Positions 28,549-42,546 are shown, counted from the stretch's first letter. The stretch: DNA of 64,000 nucleotides from Pseudomonas sp. BN102 (GCF_029871245.1 NZ_SSON01000050.1:46271-110270), one strand, 5' to 3'. Numbers and translations are program-made. Notes: a model not told the origin generated them from the letters alone.

Positions 28549-29346
28549 TCAGCCGAACACCACCACCGTCTGCCGGCTCAAGGCCACCAGCTCGCCGGTG
28601 GGCGTCCACAGGGCCGCCGCGGCATGGCCGTAACCGTCGCGGGCGTGCTCGATGCGCGCGCGGTACTTGCACCAGTCATGGGTATCCAGCGGCGCCAGCG
28701 GCTGGACGAATTCGATGGTCCAGGTCAGCGTGCTGCCCGGCGCGGGCGAAGGCAGGTGCGGCACCGTTGCCGGTGGCCAGGCGTCCACCAGGGCCAGCAG
28801 ATGGGCCTCGGTCAGCGGCTCCCGCTCCACCGCGCCACGAAAGCGCACCCAGCCGCCCATGTCGCGCTCGCGGCTATTGGAGAACGGCAGACCACCGATG
28901 CTCCAGCGCATGGCCAGGTGGCGGGTGAATTCCGGAGTCACGCCCTGGATGAAGGGCAGCTCAAAGCAATCCTCGGGCGCCTTCATTTCCGGTGCGGGTT
29001 CGGCCTGCATCTGCACGACCGACTGACGCGAGCCGCCGAAGCTGCCCTGCACCAGTGCCACCGTCTGCCCTTTCTGCACCACCCGGCAGAATACCTGGCT
29101 CACCGCCTTGCCCTCGCGCAGCAGCTCGGCCTCGAAGCTCGCCGGCACTTCCGGCTCCAGTGGCCCGACGAAGGTAGTCGCCAGGGACCGCACCGGCCTG
29201 CCCGGCTCCACCTTGGCACGCATGGCCTCGAAGGCCAGCGCCGCCACCACACCGCCGAACACCGCTCGCCCCTGGCCCCAGGTAGACGGCACCACCAGTT
29301 CAGTGGGGTTGCTGCGTGCCGCCTGGATCATCTCGGAAAAGTTCAT
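28549..29346 (-). CDS. Acyl-CoA thioesterase, TesB-like double hotdog
   Basis: A 265-residue protein with two hotdog domains. The N-terminal half has WGQGRAVFGGVVAALAFEAM and the C-terminal half has LTWTIEFVQPL and YGHAAAALWTPTGELVALSRQTVVVF, the ending typical of TesB-like thioesterases. It probably hydrolyses acyl-CoAs. Preferred chain length cannot be read. It faces the DUF962 gene across 66 bases and is followed on the same strand by a CHAD gene. Confidence 0.88.
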   Translation of the reverse strand: MNFSEMIQAARSNPTELVVPSTWGQGRAVFGGVVAALAFEAMRAKVEPGRPVRSLATTFVGPLEPEVPASFEAELLREGKAVSQVFCRVVQKGQTVALVQGSFGGSRQSVVQMQAEPAPEMKAPEDCFELPFIQGVTPEFTRHLAMRWSIGGLPFSNSRERDMGGWVRFRGAVEREPLTEAHLLALVDAWPPATVPHLPSPAPGSTLTWTIEFVQPLAPLDTHDWCKYRARIEHARDGYGHAAAALWTPTGELVALSRQTVVVFG

Positions 29347-29464
29347 CTGGATTCCCTGTAGTCAAACGCTCAGCCGGCGATCTTAGGATATTGCCCTGGC
29401 CACTCGAAAGCCGCAGGGCAGCACTGCAGCGCCAAGGCGGAGGGGAGAACGGCCAAGCCGGCAT

Positions 29465-30226
29465 TCAGGACAGGCGTCGCAGCAACTTCTCCAGCACCCG
29501 GTCCGAGCGCACCTCGGCGGCGTGCAGCGCCACTTGCCAGCCGCGCACCCGCGGCCGCAGGTCCGTTTCGTGCTCGGCTCGCGCAAGCCATTGGAAGTTG
29601 TCGTGCCACTTGCCCAGTGCCGATTGCGCCCCCACCAGCAGGCGCAGGGTCTTGGGCGGCAGCTCCATGAAGTCCGGGTAGGCTTCCAGGCTGTAACGCA
29701 TGCGCTTGATCAGCAGCCGCAGGCGATGGCGGTCATGGGCCGGATCGCGTAGTGCCTTTTCCAGGCGGTCACGGTTCTTCGCCAAGGACTTGTCGACTCG
29801 TTGGCGCAGCCCCTTCAACAGCCCTTCGCGGTCGGACACCCGCATCAGGTGCGGCCAGGCCTCCAGCACCTGGAACAGTCGCACCAGCTCCGGCGCCAGG
29901 AGGAACTGGGCATAGCCGAGGTGTCGCGCCTTTTCGCGATCCACAGTCAGGCGATCCAGGTCGTGGCTGCGCAATTCGATGATCAGCACTTCCAGGTCGC
30001 GCAGCGGCCCGCTCAGGGTGGCCGGGTCGGCGGCGGCCTGCCTCAGCACGTCCGCCACGGGCATACCGCGCAGTGGCCGTAGCAGGCTGCGCAGACGTCG
30101 CGTCGCTACCCGCAGGTCATGCAGGGCCTCGTCATCGGTACCGGCGGCCAGACGTTCGACGCAGGCGTGCAGGCGCACTTCGAGACCAATGACCTGAGCG
30201 ATCAGGTCGTCCAGCAATCTGGCCAT
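29465..30226 (-). CDS. CHAD domain protein
   Basis: A 253-residue all-helical protein with the CHAD motifs HDLRVATRRLRSLLR (about 36-50) and LLIKRMRYSLEA (about 173-184). CHAD domains bind inorganic polyphosphate through these basic helices and localise to polyphosphate granules in some bacteria. It is a stand-alone CHAD without a CYTH domain. It lies downstream of the tgpA operon on the same strand (55-base gap). Confidence 0.87.
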   Translation of the reverse strand: MARLLDDLIAQVIGLEVRLHACVERLAAGTDDEALHDLRVATRRLRSLLRPLRGMPVADVLRQAAADPATLSGPLRDLEVLIIELRSHDLDRLTVDREKARHLGYAQFLLAPELVRLFQVLEAWPHLMRVSDREGLLKGLRQRVDKSLAKNRDRLEKALRDPAHDRHRLRLLIKRMRYSLEAYPDFMELPPKTLRLLVGAQSALGKWHDNFQWLARAEHETDLRPRVRGWQVALHAAEVRSDRVLEKLLRRLS

Positions 30227-30281
30227 CTTCAGGCTCTCCAGACATCAGGGGACGTGGGCGGCGTTATTCAAGCATGGCTCA

Positions 30282-32267
30282 TCAAAGCAGCGCCCGCAGA
30301 TGCCAAGGCAATGCCTTGCGCAAGGCGCGCAGAGGACCGGCGGCGTCGACCCTCTGCTGGCCGGCGTAACGACTGGCCTCGAAGGCGACCAGGAAGGCGC
30401 GGATTTGCGCCGCCTGTTGCGGCAGCTCGCGACAGGCGCGCTCGGCGAAGTCGCGCGGCCCTTCGCCTCGGCCGCGTAGCACACCAAGGCGCGCCAGCAA
30501 ACGTTCGAAGGCCTGGTACTGGCGCAGCTGCGGATCGCGCTCGCGCCGCCAGGGGGCGAACAGGAAGAGCGCCAGGAAGGCGAGCAGCACTGCGCCGGCC
30601 GCCACCAGGCCGACGCCGAGCAACCGGCTGTCGATCGCACCGAACCAGCGCCGCACCAGCTGCACCTGCACCTCGCCCTGATAGCCGAGCACCCAGCGCT
30701 GCCAACCGTAGTTGAGCTCGTCCCAGGCCAGCCGCATCTGGTTCAACCAGGCCAACTGGCGGAAGCGCAGGGGCGACAGGGGCGAACCCTCGAGGAAGCT
30801 CCGTTCGCTGGCCAGGGCATCTTCCAGGCCGAGCTCGATACGGTTGGGCGCCACCTGGTAAGTGGGGTCGATACTGACCCAGCCGCGCCCCGGGCGCCAA
30901 TACTCTACCCAGGCATGGGCGTCGAACTGGTGCACCAGCAGGTAGTTGCCAGCCGGATTCAGCTCGCCGCCCTGGTAGCCGGCCACCACCCGCGCCGGAA
31001 TGCCGGCTGCGCGCAGCACGAAGGTCATCGCCCCGGCGTAGTGGGCGCAAAAACCACGGCGTGTATCGAAGAGGAAGGCATCGATATTGTCCGCCCCCAG
31101 GGGCGGCGGTCGCAGGGTGTAGACGTAGGGCTGGCGATTGAAGTGTTGCAGCACGGCGTCTACCAGTTGCTGCGGGTCGGCATGGCGCTGCTTGAGCTCA
31201 TTCGCCCAGGCGCGGGTGCGCGGGTCGCCCTCAGGGGGCAGCTGCAGGGCACGGCGCAGCGACTCCGGATTGCCCTGGGGCTCGCGCAACGCTTGGGGCC
31301 AGGAGGTGACCTGGTAGAGCAGCGGCCGGATGATCTCGCCGCGCCGCTCCAGGCGGAAGTCGGCCATGGGCCGCACGCCCTCCTCGCTCGTCTCGGCCAC
31401 GTCCAGAGCGAAGAGCCAGGACTTGCCGCTGGGCTGCATGACGATGCTGTAGCGCAGCGGCTCGCCCTCCTTGCGCCAGTCCGCCGGCGGGCTCTGCTGG
31501 GTGCCCACGGACTGCGACCAGCGGCGACCGTCGAAGCGTTCCAGGGTCAGGGCGCGCCAGTAGAGCTGGCTCGCGGGCGGCATCGGGCCGTCGAAGCTGG
31601 CGCGGAAAGCCAGTTCACCGGAGCGGCTGAGTTCGGCGATATCCGCCGGGCTCATGCTGTCGGACAGGCCGGTCACGCCCTTGTCATTGGGCAACGGCAG
31701 CGACCAAAGCGGCCCCAGCCGCGGAAAGAACAGGAACAGCAGCAGCATCAGCGGCACCGCTTGCAGCAGCAGGCTGCCGGCGGCCTTCAGCGGCACCAGG
31801 GGGCGCTCGGCGAAGCGGCTCTGCTGCAACCCCACCAGGGCCGCCAGCAGCGCGCAGAGGGGCAGCAGGCTGTATAGGGCAGCGAGCATGCCGTCGCTGA
31901 ACAGGTAGGCGGTGACCTGGGTGAAGAAGCCCAACAGGATCAGCACCAGGGCGTCGCGCTGGCTGCGCATCTCCACCAGCTTGAGGATAAATATCGCCAC
32001 CAGCAGCACCACGGCGGCATCCAGTCCCACCAGGCTGCCGCGGGAGAGGAATACCCCCAGGGCGGTGGCCAGGATCAGCGCTGCCTTGACCAGGCCTCCG
32101 GGATACCGCGCGCGCATGCGGAAGATCTGGATGCGCCAGCCGGCGCAGCCCAGCCACATGGCGATGATCCACAGCGGCAGGTGCGGCAGGTGCGGCAGTA
32201 TCACCAGCACCTGGGCCACCAGCAGCCAGGTCAGGCCGATCCGGGTGATCGGCAGGCCGCTCTTCAT
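30282..32267 (-). CDS. tgpA: Transglutaminase-like membrane protein TgpA
   Basis: A 661-residue inner-membrane protein with about five N-terminal helices (10-180), a periplasmic transglutaminase-like domain and one C-terminal helix (about 555-575). The catalytic triad is in place: C407 (RRGFCAHYAG), H451 (QFDAHAWVEYW) and D467 (VSIDPTY). TgpA is essential in P. aeruginosa. Its ATG overlaps the DUF58 stop by 4 bases, and moxR-DUF58-tgpA form one translationally coupled operon. Confidence 0.95.
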   Translation of the reverse strand: MKSGLPITRIGLTWLLVAQVLVILPHLPHLPLWIIAMWLGCAGWRIQIFRMRARYPGGLVKAALILATALGVFLSRGSLVGLDAAVVLLVAIFILKLVEMRSQRDALVLILLGFFTQVTAYLFSDGMLAALYSLLPLCALLAALVGLQQSRFAERPLVPLKAAGSLLLQAVPLMLLLFLFFPRLGPLWSLPLPNDKGVTGLSDSMSPADIAELSRSGELAFRASFDGPMPPASQLYWRALTLERFDGRRWSQSVGTQQSPPADWRKEGEPLRYSIVMQPSGKSWLFALDVAETSEEGVRPMADFRLERRGEIIRPLLYQVTSWPQALREPQGNPESLRRALQLPPEGDPRTRAWANELKQRHADPQQLVDAVLQHFNRQPYVYTLRPPPLGADNIDAFLFDTRRGFCAHYAGAMTFVLRAAGIPARVVAGYQGGELNPAGNYLLVHQFDAHAWVEYWRPGRGWVSIDPTYQVAPNRIELGLEDALASERSFLEGSPLSPLRFRQLAWLNQMRLAWDELNYGWQRWVLGYQGEVQVQLVRRWFGAIDSRLLGVGLVAAGAVLLAFLALFLFAPWRRERDPQLRQYQAFERLLARLGVLRGRGEGPRDFAERACRELPQQAAQIRAFLVAFEASRYAGQQRVDAAGPLRALRKALPWHLRALL

Positions 32268-33210
32268 CGCGACTCCCCGAACAGCGCCAGGGCGCGCAGG
32301 CAGCCCTCACGGTGGGCGTCGCCGGTATCCGGCCCCAGCTGCTGGGCACCCAGGCGCAGGCCGAAGGGCTGGCCTCGGGAGGTTAACTGCAGTACCCAAT
32401 GGCAAAGCAGACCCAGGCGCTGTTCCAGGTCACCATCCAGTTGCTCCAGATCGAGCCAGATGTCACGCCCGGCCAGTGCGGCGAAATCCTTGACGAACAA
32501 GCCCTGGCCCCGGGAATAGGCCTTCCAGTGCAGGCGCCGGCGTGAATCCCCCGGCTGGTAGGCGCGCAGACCCTGGTAGTCGTCGGCCCCGGGGCCGAGT
32601 ACATGCCGGCCTTCGTCACTGTCGTCTTCGCCATGCCCGGCCAGCAGCGGCAGGTCCCCCGCCCGCGGGCGCGGATAGACCAGCAGGGCCTGGTCCAGGT
32701 CGACCCAGCTCCAGGCCACCAGCAAGCCAAGGGGATAGCGGCTCTCCACGCGCAAGCGCCTGGGCCGCAGCCAGCCACGGCGCTGGGTGGGCAGGTGCAG
32801 CTCGACCGAACAGGCACCATCGGCCGGCACGTCCAGCAGCTGCAGGGCCTGCGGCGGCCAGCCCAGGGCGACGGCCTGGTGCCCGCGCCCGCCACTTTCC
32901 AATGTGACGTGGAAATGCGCCTGCTCGCCGAGGAACACCGGCGCGCCGCCTGCCGCCTTCAGGTTCAATCCGGACAGGTTGCGGAAGGTGTGCAGGATGG
33001 CCACCAGGAACACCGACAGCAGCAGGAAGGTCAGCGCGTAGGCCAGGCTGTTCTGGTAGTTGATGGCCACCAGTAGCATGGGCACCAGCGCGACGCCGAA
33101 GGCGACACCGGCGCGGGTCGGCAGGATGAAGATCCGCCGCTGATCGAGGCGCACCTGGCTGGCCGGCGGAATGCGCCTGGCTAGCCAGCGGTCGACCTGG
33201 ACCTCCAGCA

Positions 33211-33211
<1 letters not shown>
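32264..33211 (-). CDS. DUF58 domain protein
   Basis: A 315-residue protein with two N-terminal helices (about 36-75) and a cytoplasmic DUF58/vWA-like domain with GPGADDYQGLRAYQPGDSRRRLHWKAYSRG, the family's hallmark. DUF58 proteins are encoded with MoxR ATPases and transglutaminases, as here. Its start overlaps the moxR stop by one base (TGATG) and its stop overlaps the tgpA start by four. The ATG at 33211 is chosen because it produces this coupling. Confidence 0.92.
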
Positions 33212-34128
<917 letters not shown>

Positions 34129-34278
34129 TCGTCGCTCCCTGTGCAATGCGCCGATGCTACTGGCCGGCCGGGCAATGGCATAGCGCCCGGCAAACTTTAC
34201 TTATGAAAACTGTGGGACAGGTCCTAGGACGGAGAAAGGGCCTGGGACTGCTCCGCGCGGAAAATAGGTGCCGCGGCC

Positions 34279-36243
34279 CTACAACCGAAAATGCCCCGCC
34301 ATCCCCTGCAGTTCCTGCCCCAGGCGGGCCAGCTGGATACTCGACGAGGCGGTCTCGTCCATGGCGGTGGCCGACTGGTCGGCGATGTCGCGGATATTGG
34401 TGACGCTGCGGTTGATCTCCTCGGCCACCGCGCTCTGCTGCTCGGCCGCCGCGGCGATCTGCTGGTTCATCTGGTGGATCAGGGTCACGGCTTCGGCGAT
34501 ACCGGCCAGGGCTTCTTCCGTCTGGTTGGCGTCCTGCACCGTCATGTCCACCAGGCTGCCGCTTTGCTGCATGTGCTCCACCGAGCTGCGCACGCCTTCG
34601 CGCAGGGTCGCGATCAGCCGTTCGATCTCGGCAGTGGACTGCTGGGTCCGCCTGGCAAGCGCCCGGACTTCATCGGCCACCACCGCAAAGCCACGCCCCT
34701 GCTCGCCGGCGCGGGCCGCTTCGATGGCGGCATTGAGCGCCAGCAGGTTGGTCTGCTCGGCCACATTCTTGATCACGTCCAGCACGGTGCCGATGCTCTG
34801 GGTGTCCTGGCTGAGGCGCTGGATGCTGCTGGTAGCCTCCTCCATGGCGTGAGCCAACTGATTGACCCGTTCCAGGGTCTGGCGCACCACCTGGCCGCCC
34901 GTGCCAACGCGCCGGTCCGCGGACTCGGTGGAAGCTGCCGCGGCCTCGGCATTGCGCGCCACCTCCTGGACGGTGGCGGCCATCTGGCTCATGGCGGTGG
35001 CCACCTGATCGGTTTCCTCCTTCTGACCATTCACACCGATGCGGGTCTGCTCGGTGACGCTGGACAGCGCCTGGGCCGAGGCGGAAATCTGCGCCACCCC
35101 GCCCTGCAGGCGGCCGACCATGTCCCGCAGATTGCCGGACATGCCCTGCATGGCCTCCATCAGTTGGCCGATCTCGTCGCGGCGCTGCACCTCGATGCTG
35201 GCGCTGAGATCACCCTCGGCTATCTGCCGCGCCAAGCCGATCACCCGGCGCAGGGGCCGGACGATCAACAGGCTGATCAGCGCCGTGGCGGCAAGGCCGA
35301 TCAGCAGGGCCAGGGCCGCCGCCAGCAATATCAGCAGCGAACTCGCGTCCTGCTGGGCACGCATATCAGCCTTCTGAATTTCGTAGGCCCGCTCCACCGA
35401 CCGCACCACGCGCTCGGCCGCGGCGGCCAGGTGCGCATATTCCTGGCGCTGCTGCTCCAGGATGGCGGTGTATTCCTTGAGGCGCTCGTTGAAGGAGTCG
35501 ACGTTGCCGATCACCTCGGTGAGCACGGCGGCGTAGCCGGGGTCCTGCATGGCATCGCGCAGTTCGGCGGCGAGCTTCTGCGCATCCCGGGCTTCCTGGA
35601 TCTTCGGCGTGCCCGCTTCACTGGCGCTGCGGCTCTGCTCGAGGCGCAGGCGGGCCTGGTTCAGGGCCTGCAGGAGCAGCTGGTAGACACGGCCGATCTG
35701 TCCGCCCTGAGTCACCAGGTCCGCGCCCTCGGCACCTTGCGAGCTTTTCAGCAGGTCGACGCCATCTTCGTTCAGGCCGCTCTGCAGTACGTCGAGGCTG
35801 TTGGACGCGCTCACCACCAACCAGTTGGCCGCCTCCAGGGCGAGGCGCTGGTTATCGCTGAGCTCCACATAGCGGTCGAAGGCGCCGCGATACTCGGCCA
35901 TGGCCTGGGTGACCTCGCCCAGGGCCACGCGACCGGGGCCGGACAACTGCGCGGCAAGGGTTTCGCTGCGCGCGACTATGGCCTCGGCCTGCTGGCGCAG
36001 CGCTTCGGCCCGCTTGGCATCGGCGGTGAGGGCATAGTCCTTCTCCGTGTGCCGGATCATTAGCACATCGCTGCTGATGGCGCGCATTTCCTCCAGCAGG
36101 CTGGCCCGGGCGTCCACCGCGCGCAGTGCGGTGAAGCCGGTTGCCGCCACCACCAGGGTCAGCGCCAGCACGATGCCAAAGCCCAGCATCAGCTTGTTGG
36201 CGGTGCTCAGGCTGGCCAGCCTACGTTGCAAGACAGTCCACAT
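34279..36243 (-). CDS. Methyl-accepting chemotaxis protein with large helical (HBM-like) ligand domain
   Basis: A 654-residue chemoreceptor. TM1 lies about 15-38 and TM2 about 307-330, separated by about 270 all-helical residues, the size and character of a helical bimodular (HBM) sensor. HAMP (RPLRRVIGLARQIAEGDLS) and the signalling domain follow with tip [24 protein letters not shown] receptors typically bind organic acids or amines; the ligand here is unknown. The ATG at 36243 follows GGAG. The next ~245 bases to the P-type ATPase (36244-36497) hold no gene and no clear promoter signal. Confidence 0.92.
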   Translation of the reverse strand: MWTVLQRRLASLSTANKLMLGFGIVLALTLVVAATGFTALRAVDARASLLEEMRAISSDVLMIRHTEKDYALTADAKRAEALRQQAEAIVARSETLAAQLSGPGRVALGEVTQAMAEYRGAFDRYVELSDNQRLALEAANWLVVSASNSLDVLQSGLNEDGVDLLKSSQGAEGADLVTQGGQIGRVYQLLLQALNQARLRLEQSRSASEAGTPKIQEARDAQKLAAELRDAMQDPGYAAVLTEVIGNVDSFNERLKEYTAILEQQRQEYAHLAAAAERVVRSVERAYEIQKADMRAQQDASSLLILLAAALALLIGLAATALISLLIVRPLRRVIGLARQIAEGDLSASIEVQRRDEIGQLMEAMQGMSGNLRDMVGRLQGGVAQISASAQALSSVTEQTRIGVNGQKEETDQVATAMSQMAATVQEVARNAEAAAASTESADRRVGTGGQVVRQTLERVNQLAHAMEEATSSIQRLSQDTQSIGTVLDVIKNVAEQTNLLALNAAIEAARAGEQGRGFAVVADEVRALARRTQQSTAEIERLIATLREGVRSSVEHMQQSGSLVDMTVQDANQTEEALAGIAEAVTLIHQMNQQIAAAAEQQSAVAEEINRSVTNIRDIADQSATAMDETASSSIQLARLGQELQGMAGHFRL

Positions 36244-36497
36244 GCTCCAACCTCCCCACAAGGCGACTACCGCATGGACGCGATCCGCTTCCCGGAAGCG
36301 TCGACCATAGGAGCAGCGCAATACTGGCGACAAGCCATAGTCGCGCCGCCGCACCCACCGATGCTGTTTTTGGTTAACTGGAGGTCGCTTTTGAATGCTT
36401 TCCAGCTTTCCTACAGGAGTCTAGGAACTGACCCAGGCCAATAACGGAGTCGACTGAAAGAACTAGGCTTGCCCTTGGATTCGCCATGGAGGACGAC

Positions 36498-39176
<2,679 letters not shown>

Positions 39177-39211
39177 TCAGCCGCAATCCTCCGACCGGGG
39201 CATGGTGCTGC

Positions 39212-39820
39212 TCAGCCGGGCCGCGCCATGCTGAAGGTCTCGCGGGTCCGCGCATAGGCACTTCCGCCCAGGCGCCCCACCAGGTCCAGGCGCTGGGGAT
39301 CCACCCGTCCGGCCTCGGTCAGCACCTCGTCGTCAATATGCGCCAGCAGCACCTCGGCGAACACCATGTGGCAATTGGGATTAGCGCGGGGGTAAGGCTG
39401 CACTTCCACCAGCCGGCACTCGAAGGCCACGGGCACGCCCTTGACTCTGGGCGCCCCCACCCGCAGCGAAGGCTCGCAGGCGATGCCACAGTTCTCGAAC
39501 TCACTGACGCCATGGGGCAACCAGGCCGCGCTGGCATTCATCGCCTCGGCCTTGCCGAAGGACACCAGCTGGATCACCAGCTCGCCAGTCTCCTGCACAT
39601 TGCGCAGGGTGTCTTTCAACTCACCACCATCGCGGGTAGTGACGTTCACCATCAGGGTCGGCGGATCGTCGCTGATCACCTGGAAAAAGCTGAAAGGTGC
39701 CAGGTTGCTGACCCCGTCCTTCGACAGGGTAGACACCCAGGCGATGGGACGCGGCGTAACGGTAGAGGCGAGCCAGCGGTAGGCATCCAGCGGGGCTAGC
39801 TGGGTGAAATCGAGCTGCAT
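39212..39820 (-). CDS. Flavin reductase-like FMN-binding protein
   Basis: A 202-residue split-barrel flavoprotein: the segments VTPRPIAWVSTLSKDGVSNLAPFSFFQVISDDPP and KDTLRNVQETGELVIQLV are typical of the flavin reductase-like (DIM6/NTAB) family. It probably binds FMN and reduces flavins or serves a monooxygenase, but no partner is nearby. It is divergent from dusA across 130 bases. Confidence 0.88.
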   Translation of the reverse strand: MQLDFTQLAPLDAYRWLASTVTPRPIAWVSTLSKDGVSNLAPFSFFQVISDDPPTLMVNVTTRDGGELKDTLRNVQETGELVIQLVSFGKAEAMNASAAWLPHGVSEFENCGIACEPSLRVGAPRVKGVPVAFECRLVEVQPYPRANPNCHMVFAEVLLAHIDDEVLTEAGRVDPQRLDLVGRLGGSAYARTRETFSMARPG

Positions 39821-39950
39821 CGAAAAGCTCCGGCGGGACGAAAATGGCGATTATGCCTTGGCGAGGGGCGGTCGGGGCAGGCAATGCCGCTTCCTGATAA
39901 ACTACGCCCCTTTCATGCCAGCCGGCGCCGCAACGCAATAGTCACCGCAG

Positions 39951-40961
39951 ATGAACCAACCGCAACGCCACCTCGTCACCGCCGCCCGCCCCGCCCTGTC
40001 CCGCCGCTTCTCCGTGGCGCCGATGATGGATTGGACTGACCGTCACTGCCGCTTCTTCCTGCGCCAGCTGTCGCAGCATGCCCTGCTCTACACCGAAATG
40101 GTGACCACCGGTGCCCTGCTGCATGGGGATCGGGCGCGGTTTCTGCGCCATGACGAGGCGGAGCATCCGCTCGCGTTGCAGCTGGGCGGCAGTGTGCCGG
40201 CGGACCTGGCGGCCTGCGCGCGAATGGCGCAGGACGCGGGGTACGACGAGGTGAACCTGAACGTCGGCTGCCCCAGCGACCGGGTACAGAACAACATGAT
40301 CGGCGCCTGCCTGATGGGACATCCGGCGCTGGTGGCCGATTGCGTCAAGGCGATGCTGGATGCAGTGGACATTCCGGTGACGGTGAAGCACCGGATTGGC
40401 ATCAATGGCCGTGACAGTTATGCCGAGCTCTGCGATTTCGTCGGGCAGGTGCGCGAGGCCGGTTGCCGCAGTTTCACCGTGCATGCGCGCATCGCCATCC
40501 TCGAGGGCTTGTCTCCCAAGGAAAATCGCGAGGTACCCCCTCTGCGCTACGACGTGGCGGCGCAGCTGAAGCGGGACTTCCCGGACCTGGAGCTCATCCT
40601 CAATGGCGGTATCAAGACCCTCGACGAGTGCCGGGAGCACCTGCAGATCTTCGATGGCGTAATGCTGGGTCGCGAGGCCTACCACAACCCCTATCTGCTG
40701 GCAGAGGTGGACGCCGCGCTGTTCGGCGGTGCCGCTCCGCAGATCGGTCGCGCCGAAGCGCTGGAGGCCATACGCCCCTATATCGCGCGTCATCTGCAGG
40801 AAGGTGGGGTGATGCATCACATCACCCGCCACGTCCTCGGCCTGGCCCAGGGGTTCCCAGGCGCCAGGCGCTTCCGCCAGTTGTTGTCGGTCGACGTGCA
40901 CAAGGCCGCCGACCCGCTGGCGCTACTGGATCAGGCTGCGGAGCTGTTGCGCGGCCGCTGA
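39951..40961 (+). CDS. dusA: tRNA-dihydrouridine(20/20a) synthase DusA
   Basis: Reduces uridine 20/20a of tRNA D-loops using FMN and NADPH. The 336-residue protein is DusA rather than DusB/C: SVAPMMDWTDRHCRFFLR, ALQLGGSVPADLA, NLNVGCPSDRVQNN (catalytic C107), HARIAILEGLSPKENR and GGIKT. Its last 31 bases overlap the convergent Fur-like gene. Confidence 0.95.
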   Translation: MNQPQRHLVTAARPALSRRFSVAPMMDWTDRHCRFFLRQLSQHALLYTEMVTTGALLHGDRARFLRHDEAEHPLALQLGGSVPADLAACARMAQDAGYDEVNLNVGCPSDRVQNNMIGACLMGHPALVADCVKAMLDAVDIPVTVKHRIGINGRDSYAELCDFVGQVREAGCRSFTVHARIAILEGLSPKENREVPPLRYDVAAQLKRDFPDLELILNGGIKTLDECREHLQIFDGVMLGREAYHNPYLLAEVDAALFGGAAPQIGRAEALEAIRPYIARHLQEGGVMHHITRHVLGLAQGFPGARRFRQLLSVDVHKAADPLALLDQAAELLRGR

Positions 40962-41317
40962 GGCGAGATCGCCGCTTCCCAGGCCGGCGCCAGGCAGAAA
41001 CGGCTGCCGCCCTGGGCGACCACCAGGCCACCTTCCACCATCCGCCCCAGCACTTGGCGCACGCTGGCCAGGGACAGCGGTTCGCCGGCCTCCACCAAGT
41101 GCTCATGCAGAAGACGGCTGGATAAACCGCCCCCCTGGAGCGCGGCCAGGCAGAGGATTTCCAGCACCTTGAGGCGCGGCATGCTGGTCTTCAACCCTGC
41201 CTGCTGCAGCATTCGGCGCAGCTGGCGGTGATCCACGCCCGACAGGCTCTCCTCGACCATCAGGCAGACTGGCTGCTGGGCAACGGGCTTGGCCCGTGGC
41301 AAGGCATGTACTCGCAT
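40931..41317 (-). CDS. Fur-like winged-helix protein lacking the metal-binding half
   Basis: A 128-residue protein. After a ~35-residue leader, the segment AGLKTSMPRLKVLEIL...LSSRLLHEHLVEAGEPLSLASVRQVLGRMVEGGLV follows the Fur DNA-binding domain (in particular AGLK-PRLKIL and L-EAG--L-LA-V-RVL---GLV). The C-terminal dimerisation and metal domain is missing: nothing after SRFCLAP has the HHDH/Cys motifs. The start at 41317 has AAGGAG seven bases upstream. It may bind DNA without sensing metal, or modulate another Fur. Targets unknown. Confidence 0.78.
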   Translation of the reverse strand: MRVHALPRAKPVAQQPVCLMVEESLSGVDHRQLRRMLQQAGLKTSMPRLKVLEILCLAALQGGGLSSRLLHEHLVEAGEPLSLASVRQVLGRMVEGGLVVAQGGSRFCLAPAWEAAISPQRPRNSSAA

Positions 41318-41612
41318 CAGATTCTCCTTGTTGATCAATGGCTCGCGTGACGCGAGGCCTCTGGCTGAATCTCCTGTCAGCCTGTTGCCCCAGAATTTCT
41401 GGGCTCTCATAGAAGAAGACGGACGAGCGCGGAAAAACCGCAATAAAAATGCGAAATCTTTTTCTTCGTCGGACCAGCGGAACCTGCATCCCCCCTCCCC
41501 CGGTCAGTAAGGATGGGCAGGCGAGCAGCCTGTAAAAAAGCCCTTACGCCCCCGTTGAGCAGCCCAGGCGGCTCGGGTAAGGTCACTTCATCCGCCACGA
41601 CAAGGTTTCGCC

Positions 41613-42539
41613 ATGACCTCCAAGCTGGACCAACTCAAGCAGTACACCACCGTCGTTGCCGACACCGGCGATCTGGACGCGATTTCCCGCCTCAAGCCGG
41701 TGGACGCCACAACCAACCCCTCGCTGCTGCTCAAAGCCGCCGCTATGCCGCGCTATGCCGACCTCCTCGACAGCGCCGTGGCCGCCAGCGGCAATGACCT
41801 GGGCCTGGCCTGCGACCGTTTCGGCGTGGCCGTTGGCCAGGAGATCCTCAAGGTGATTCCGGGGCGCATCTCCACTGAGGTGGATGCGCGCCTGTCCTTC
41901 GATACCGACGCCACCTTGCGCCGCGCCGAGCGCCTGATCGGCCTCTATGAAGAAGCCGGCATCGGCCGTGACCGCGTGCTGATCAAGATCGCCTCCACCT
42001 GGGAGGGTATCCGCGCGGCGGAGCAGCTGGAGCGCGAGGGCGTCCAGACCAACCTGACCCTGCTGTTCAACTTCGCCCAGGCGGCTGCCTGCGCGGATGC
42101 CGGGGTATTCCTGATTTCCCCCTTCGTCGGCCGGATCTACGACTGGTACAAGAAAGCCGAAGGCCGCGATTTCGTCGGCAATGAAGACCCGGGCGTGCAG
42201 TCAGTTTCACGCATCTATCGCTACTACAAGGCCAACGGCTACCGGACGGTGGTGATGGGTGCGAGCTTCCGGAATCTCGGGCAGATCGAGGCGCTGGCCG
42301 GCTGCGACCGCCTCACCATCAGCCCCGAACTCCTGCAGAAACTGGCCGAAGATCAGGGTTCGCTGACGCGCAACCTGGCCCCCGGCAGCGATGCCGAAGC
42401 TCGCGTGGTGCTGGATGAGACAGCCTACCGCTGGCAGCTGAACGAGGACGCCATGGCGACCGAGAAGCTGGCCGAGGGCATCCGCCTGTTCGCCCGTGAC
42501 CAGGAGAAGCTGGAAGCTCTGCTCGCTTCCCGCCGCTGA
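41613..42539 (+). CDS. tal: Transaldolase
   Basis: A 308-residue pentose-phosphate enzyme transferring a dihydroxyacetone unit between sugar phosphates. The Schiff-base Lys is K125 in [27 protein letters not shown] and [29 protein letters not shown] are the other signatures of the TalB-type family. Monocistronic. Confidence 0.95.
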   Translation: MTSKLDQLKQYTTVVADTGDLDAISRLKPVDATTNPSLLLKAAAMPRYADLLDSAVAASGNDLGLACDRFGVAVGQEILKVIPGRISTEVDARLSFDTDATLRRAERLIGLYEEAGIGRDRVLIKIASTWEGIRAAEQLEREGVQTNLTLLFNFAQAAACADAGVFLISPFVGRIYDWYKKAEGRDFVGNEDPGVQSVSRIYRYYKANGYRTVVMGASFRNLGQIEALAGCDRLTISPELLQKLAEDQGSLTRNLAPGSDAEARVVLDETAYRWQLNEDAMATEKLAEGIRLFARDQEKLEALLASRR

Positions 42540-42546
42540 AATGCAA

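Noticed and set aside
34291..36063. 590-codon plus-strand ORF over the HBM-like chemoreceptor
   Set aside because: Shadow of the chemoreceptor: His/Leu-rich low-complexity translation without a fold.
41320..41345. TTGTTGATCAA as an ANR box before the Fur-like gene
   Set aside because: The arms are not TTGAT and ATCAA separated by four bases; it only resembles the core.
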